Origin: 2-01-FULL-49-17 sp035549275
GTDB taxonomy: Bacteria; Patescibacteriota; Minisyncoccia; 2-02-FULL-40-12; GWA2-44-9
Assembly (NCBI GenBank): GCA_035549275.1
Contig: DASZRH010000040.1
Coordinates: forward strand, 1 to 7,049
Reading direction: 5' to 3'
Length of the DNA stretch: 7,049 bases
In this document: positions 5,054 to 7,049 of the stretch, one piece after another
How the letters are laid out: every line of letters starts with the position of its first letter
Numbering within the stretch: the first letter of the stretch is position 1
Position numbers and translations under genes: made by a program
The notes under the pieces: generated by a model
What the model saw: the letters and a program-made list of their open reading frames with translations, nothing else
What the model was told of the DNA's origin: nothing
The model's database searches: none

Positions 5054-7049
5054 TTACTCAAAATGGGTAAGGGATTGGAAGTCAGCCAAACGTTGTTTTA
5101 AGATCGGATGGTTGATGAGGTTTATATCATTTTTGAGAATAGTCCGTGCTTGGGCGCGGGCTTTTTTGATGAGTTCAGTATCGGCCAAAGCGGTCATGGC
5201 CAGATCGGGCAGGCCTGATTGCTGGCTGCCGAAGAACTCGCCGGGCCCGCGGATAGCCATGTCTTTTTCGGCCAGGAGAAATCCGTCGTCGCAGTCAACC
5301 AGCGCCTTCAGGCGCTGGTTGATGTATTTTTCCGCGCTCGTGGCGAACAGGAGGCAGGTGGACTGATGGATTCCGCGGCCGATACGGCCGCGGAATTGAT
5401 GCAGCTGGGCCAGGCCGAAGCGATCGGCGTTCTCGATCATCATAATCGTGGCGTTGGGGACGTCGACGCCGACCTCAATCACCGACGTGGAAACCAAAAT
5501 ATTGATGAAGCCCTCTTTGAATCGGGTCATAACAGCCTGCTTTTCTTTGGGTTTGAGCTTGCCGTGGAGCATGCCGACGTTCAGGTCTGGAAATATTTCT
5601 TTGGCCAGCCGTTCATATTCTTCTTTTACCGCCTTCGCTTCGGCCCAGGCCATTTTCAGCTGTTTGGCCTTGTATTCTTTTTCGGTCTTGGCGGCGGCCA
5701 GCGCGGCGGCGGGATCTTCTTTTGGTTTGTCGCTGACTTCGATGCGCGGACAAACAACGAACACTTGCCGGCCAGCTTTGACTTCCGAACGGATGAAGTC
5801 ATAGGCTGCGCTGCGCTGGGAAGGCGGAATGACTTTGGTGATGATTTTTTGTCGATTCTTAGGCTTTTCTTTGATGATTGAAATGTCTAAGTCGCCGTAG
5901 ATGGACAGCGCCAGCGTGCGGGGGATGGGCGTAGCGGTCATGGAAAGCAAATGGGGCACGAAGGCCTGGTTTTTGACGAGTGCCGCACGCTGGCGCACGC
6001 CGAAGCGGTGCTGTTCATCAATTACCACCAATGCCAGGTCATCAAAAGAAACGTCTTTTTGAATCAGGGCATGCGTCCCAACGACAATTTTCACGTCGCC
6101 GTGCGCGATGCGTTTTTTGATTTCCGCTTTCTTGCCTAGGGAATGGGTGGTCATGCCGGTCGAGCCGGTCAGGAGCGCAATTTCCAGATCGCGGCGGCCG
6201 GCCAACGCTCGGATGGTTTCGAAATGCTGATTGGCCAACACTTCGGTTGGCGCCAAAAACACGGTTTGCGATCCCTTTTGGGCTACCTGCATCGCGGCAA
6301 TCAGAGCGACAACAGTCTTGCCGCTGCCGACGTCGCCTTCCATGAGGCGATTCATGGGATGAGGTTTTTCGAGGTCCTTTAGAATTTCCCAGGCCGCGAT
6401 CTTCTGGTCTTTCGTCAGCAGGAACGGCAATTGTTCGATGAACGAAGAAATATATTCTTGATCGAACGCGATCGGAATTGATTTGAGCTGATTGATTTTC
6501 CGGCGTTCAAGCAGGGCTTTCATTTGGAAGAGCAAGAGATCATCGAATGCCAATCGTTTTTTGGCCTGCTCGGCTTCGCCGAGCGTGTGCGGATGATGGA
6601 TGGCATGAAGCGCGTCGCGGAGCGCAGGCAAGCCGTTGGCGGTTAAGACATCTTCCGGGAGCGGGTCAGCAATCTCAATGTTTTCTAGCAGCGGTTTGAT
6701 GAGGAAGCGTAGATATTTGGAAGTGATGCCTTCAGTTTCCGGATATACGGCGACCAGGCCCTCGGTGTGGGTGAGCCGCGTCGAACCCTCGCCAGCTTTT
6801 TCGTAGGTGGGGCTGGCAAGGTACAAGCCGTGTTTGTCGAGCTTTACGGTTCCGGTCAAACTGACATGCGTACCTTCCGGCAAGGTGTTGACTAGATAGG
6901 GCTGGTTAAACCAAACAACCTTGATTGCTCCGCTATCGTCTTTGACGATAGCGGAAGTGATAGTGAGCCGGCGAGGGAATATCCGGCGGCTATCGATTTT
7001 CACGACCTCGCCTTCGATGTGAACCTTCTGGCCAGCGTCCAGATCGCCG
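5054..7049 (-). CDS. recG: ATP-dependent DNA helicase RecG (N-terminus beyond window edge)
   Basis: RecG is a superfamily 2 helicase that reverses stalled forks and migrates Holliday junctions. The visible 664 residues lack only the extreme N-terminus: the frame stays open to 7049, so the GTG at 7003 is internal. Numbering from that GTG, the OB-fold wedge domain has KVVWFNQPYL (28-37). The motor motifs are I GDVGSGKT (223-230), Ia APTEVLANQH (251-260), Ib GTHALI, II DEQH (329-332), III SMTATPIPRTLAL (354-366), IV FVVCPRIE, V STSVIEVGVDVP (505-516) and VI QFRGRIGRG (536-544). The TRG-type C-terminus has MAIRGPGEFFGSQQSG (582-597). A Lys/Ala/Glu-rich stretch at about 425-468, between motif IV and the VGMLHGK segment, is about 25-30 residues longer than in E. 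coli and may form a helical hairpin. Motif VI is followed by Ile-His-Gln where Glu-His-Gln is common. Three perfect 12-base-arm inverted repeats lie in the gene. It is convergent with the glycosyltransferase gene, 19 bases away. Confidence 0.97.
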   Translation of the reverse strand, partial: GDLDAGQKVHIEGEVVKIDSRRIFPRRLTITSAIVKDDSGAIKVVWFNQPYLVNTLPEGTHVSLTGTVKLDKHGLYLASPTYEKAGEGSTRLTHTEGLVAVYPETEGITSKYLRFLIKPLLENIEIADPLPEDVLTANGLPALRDALHAIHHPHTLGEAEQAKKRLAFDDLLLFQMKALLERRKINQLKSIPIAFDQEYISSFIEQLPFLLTKDQKIAAWEILKDLEKPHPMNRLMEGDVGSGKTVVALIAAMQVAQKGSQTVFLAPTEVLANQHFETIRALAGRRDLEIALLTGSTGMTTHSLGKKAEIKKRIAHGDVKIVVGTHALIQKDVSFDDLALVVIDEQHRFGVRQRAALVKNQAFVPHLLSMTATPIPRTLALSIYGDLDISIIKEKPKNRQKIITKVIPPSQRSAAYDFIRSEVKAGRQVFVVCPRIEVSDKPKEDPAAALAAAKTEKEYKAKQLKMAWAEAKAVKEEYERLAKEIFPDLNVGMLHGKLKPKEKQAVMTRFKEGFINILVSTSVIEVGVDVPNATIMMIENADRFGLAQLHQFRGRIGRGIHQSTCLLFATSAEKYINQRLKALVDCDDGFLLAEKDMAIRGPGEFFGSQQSGLPDLAMTALADTELIKKARAQARTILKNDINLINHPILKQRLADFQSLTHFE
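5142..5167 (+). terminator. Candidate intrinsic terminator for rightward transcription, antisense in recG
   Basis: On the plus strand GTCCGTG (5142-5148) can pair with CGCGGGC (5155-5161): five Watson-Crick and two G-U pairs, a six-base loop CTTGGG, followed directly by six T (5162-5167). It lies 107 bases after the glycosyltransferase stop, inside the recG 3' end. The stem is only moderate and the T tract is also explained by two lysine codons of RecG, so coincidence is possible. No better terminator was seen in the 19-base gap. Confidence 0.3.
5295..5322. repeat. Perfect inverted repeat, 12-base arms, TTCA spacer, in recG
   Basis: TCAACCAGCGCC (5295-5306), TTCA, then its exact reverse complement (5311-5322), with a further G-T wobble outside. 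On the recG strand it codes for NQRLKALVD (562-570) and its edges, just before the conserved DGF-x2-AEKD segment. Confidence 0.9.
5370..5396. repeat. Perfect inverted repeat, 12-base arms, ATA spacer, in recG motif VI
   Basis: ATTCCGCGGCCG (5370-5381), ATA, then its exact reverse complement (5385-5396). It coincides with helicase motif VI, FRGRIGRG plus the following Ile. The arginine/glycine codons (CGC GGC CGT and GGC CGC GGA) make this motif naturally near-palindromic, but the match also reaches the flanking Phe and Ile codons. Confidence 0.9.
6568..6584. repeat. Small inverted repeat, 7-base arms, GAA loop on the recG strand
   Basis: GCTCGGC (6568-6574), TTC, GCCGAGC (6578-6584). On the recG strand the centre reads GCGAAGC, a DNA mini-hairpin known to be unusually stable. 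It codes for part of LGEAEQ (141-146). Seven-base arms are near chance expectation, so this is kept as a minor entry. Confidence 0.45.
6929..6955. repeat. Perfect inverted repeat, 12-base arms, TTT spacer, in recG wedge domain
   Basis: TCCGCTATCGTC (6929-6940), TTT, then its exact reverse complement (6944-6955). On the recG strand it codes for TSAIVKDDSGA (about residues 16-26, counted from the internal GTG at 7003), in the OB-fold wedge domain just before the conserved WFNQPYL. Confidence 0.9.

Noticed and set aside
5030..5058. AGTAAC/GTTACT hairpin spanning both stop codons as a bidirectional terminator
   Set aside because: Only six pairs, a 17-base loop and no T tract on either side.
5219..5881. 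220-codon open frame on the plus strand inside recG
   Set aside because: It is antisense to conserved RecG motifs and its translation resembles no family; it is a codon-usage shadow.
7001..7003. GTG as the true start of recG
   Set aside because: The frame stays open to the window end and the upstream residues (GDLDAGQKVHIEGEVV) fit the RecG wedge domain.
1..7049. Recoded UGA (as in Gracilibacteria/Absconditabacteria)
   Set aside because: TGA ends the DUF3048 gene exactly where the family domain ends, and no gene needs an internal TGA read through.

Overview
The window looks like a compact bacterial chromosome of the Patescibacteria/CPR group, most likely a Parcubacteria-type lineage. This rests on remembered family resemblance, not on a search. 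The supporting signs are a Pol I with a YGMG motif after helix O, a MutM with a reduced C-terminal zinc finger, a DUF3048 protein with a GLPC start to its domain, a RecG with QFRGRIGRG in motif VI, and a nearly gapless layout. The standard genetic code fits: TGA is used as a stop and tryptophans are TGG. Base composition is moderately GC-rich. No tRNA, rRNA, CRISPR array, insertion sequence or phage gene was seen, and no stretch over 50 bases lacks a gene.

Layout. Positions 1-3441 hold a tightly packed rightward cluster: the 3' end of polA (DNA polymerase I), mutM (formamidopyrimidine-DNA glycosylase), a membrane-anchored DUF3048/YerB-like protein, and holA (delta subunit of the DNA polymerase III clamp loader). 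polA/mutM and DUF3048/holA overlap by 1 and 4 bases, and mutM and the DUF3048 gene are 5 bases apart, so the four are probably co-transcribed. A 36-base gap (3442-3477) contains a near-consensus sigma70-type promoter placed so that transcription would begin at or next to the ATG of the next gene, a multi-pass membrane glycosyltransferase of family GT2 (3478-5034). That message would be leaderless. Convergent to it, on the minus strand, is recG (5054-7049), missing its N-terminus at the window edge. A candidate terminator for the rightward transcript lies antisense in the recG 3' end.

Functionally this is mostly a DNA maintenance region: gap filling and primer removal (Pol I), oxidised-base excision (MutM), clamp loading (HolA) and fork reversal or branch migration (RecG). 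Two envelope genes of unknown specific role (DUF3048 and the glycosyltransferase) sit among them.

The most unusual signal is not a gene. holA and recG carry five perfect inverted repeats with arms of 12-15 bases and spacers of only 1-4 bases, all inside coding sequence. A rough calculation says far fewer than one would be expected by chance in 7 kb. One sits 38 bases into holA, and one fills an alanine-rich linker just before a conserved HPF motif of HolA. They do not share a sequence, which suggests a process (templated hairpin mutation) or a structural role, not a mobile repeat family.
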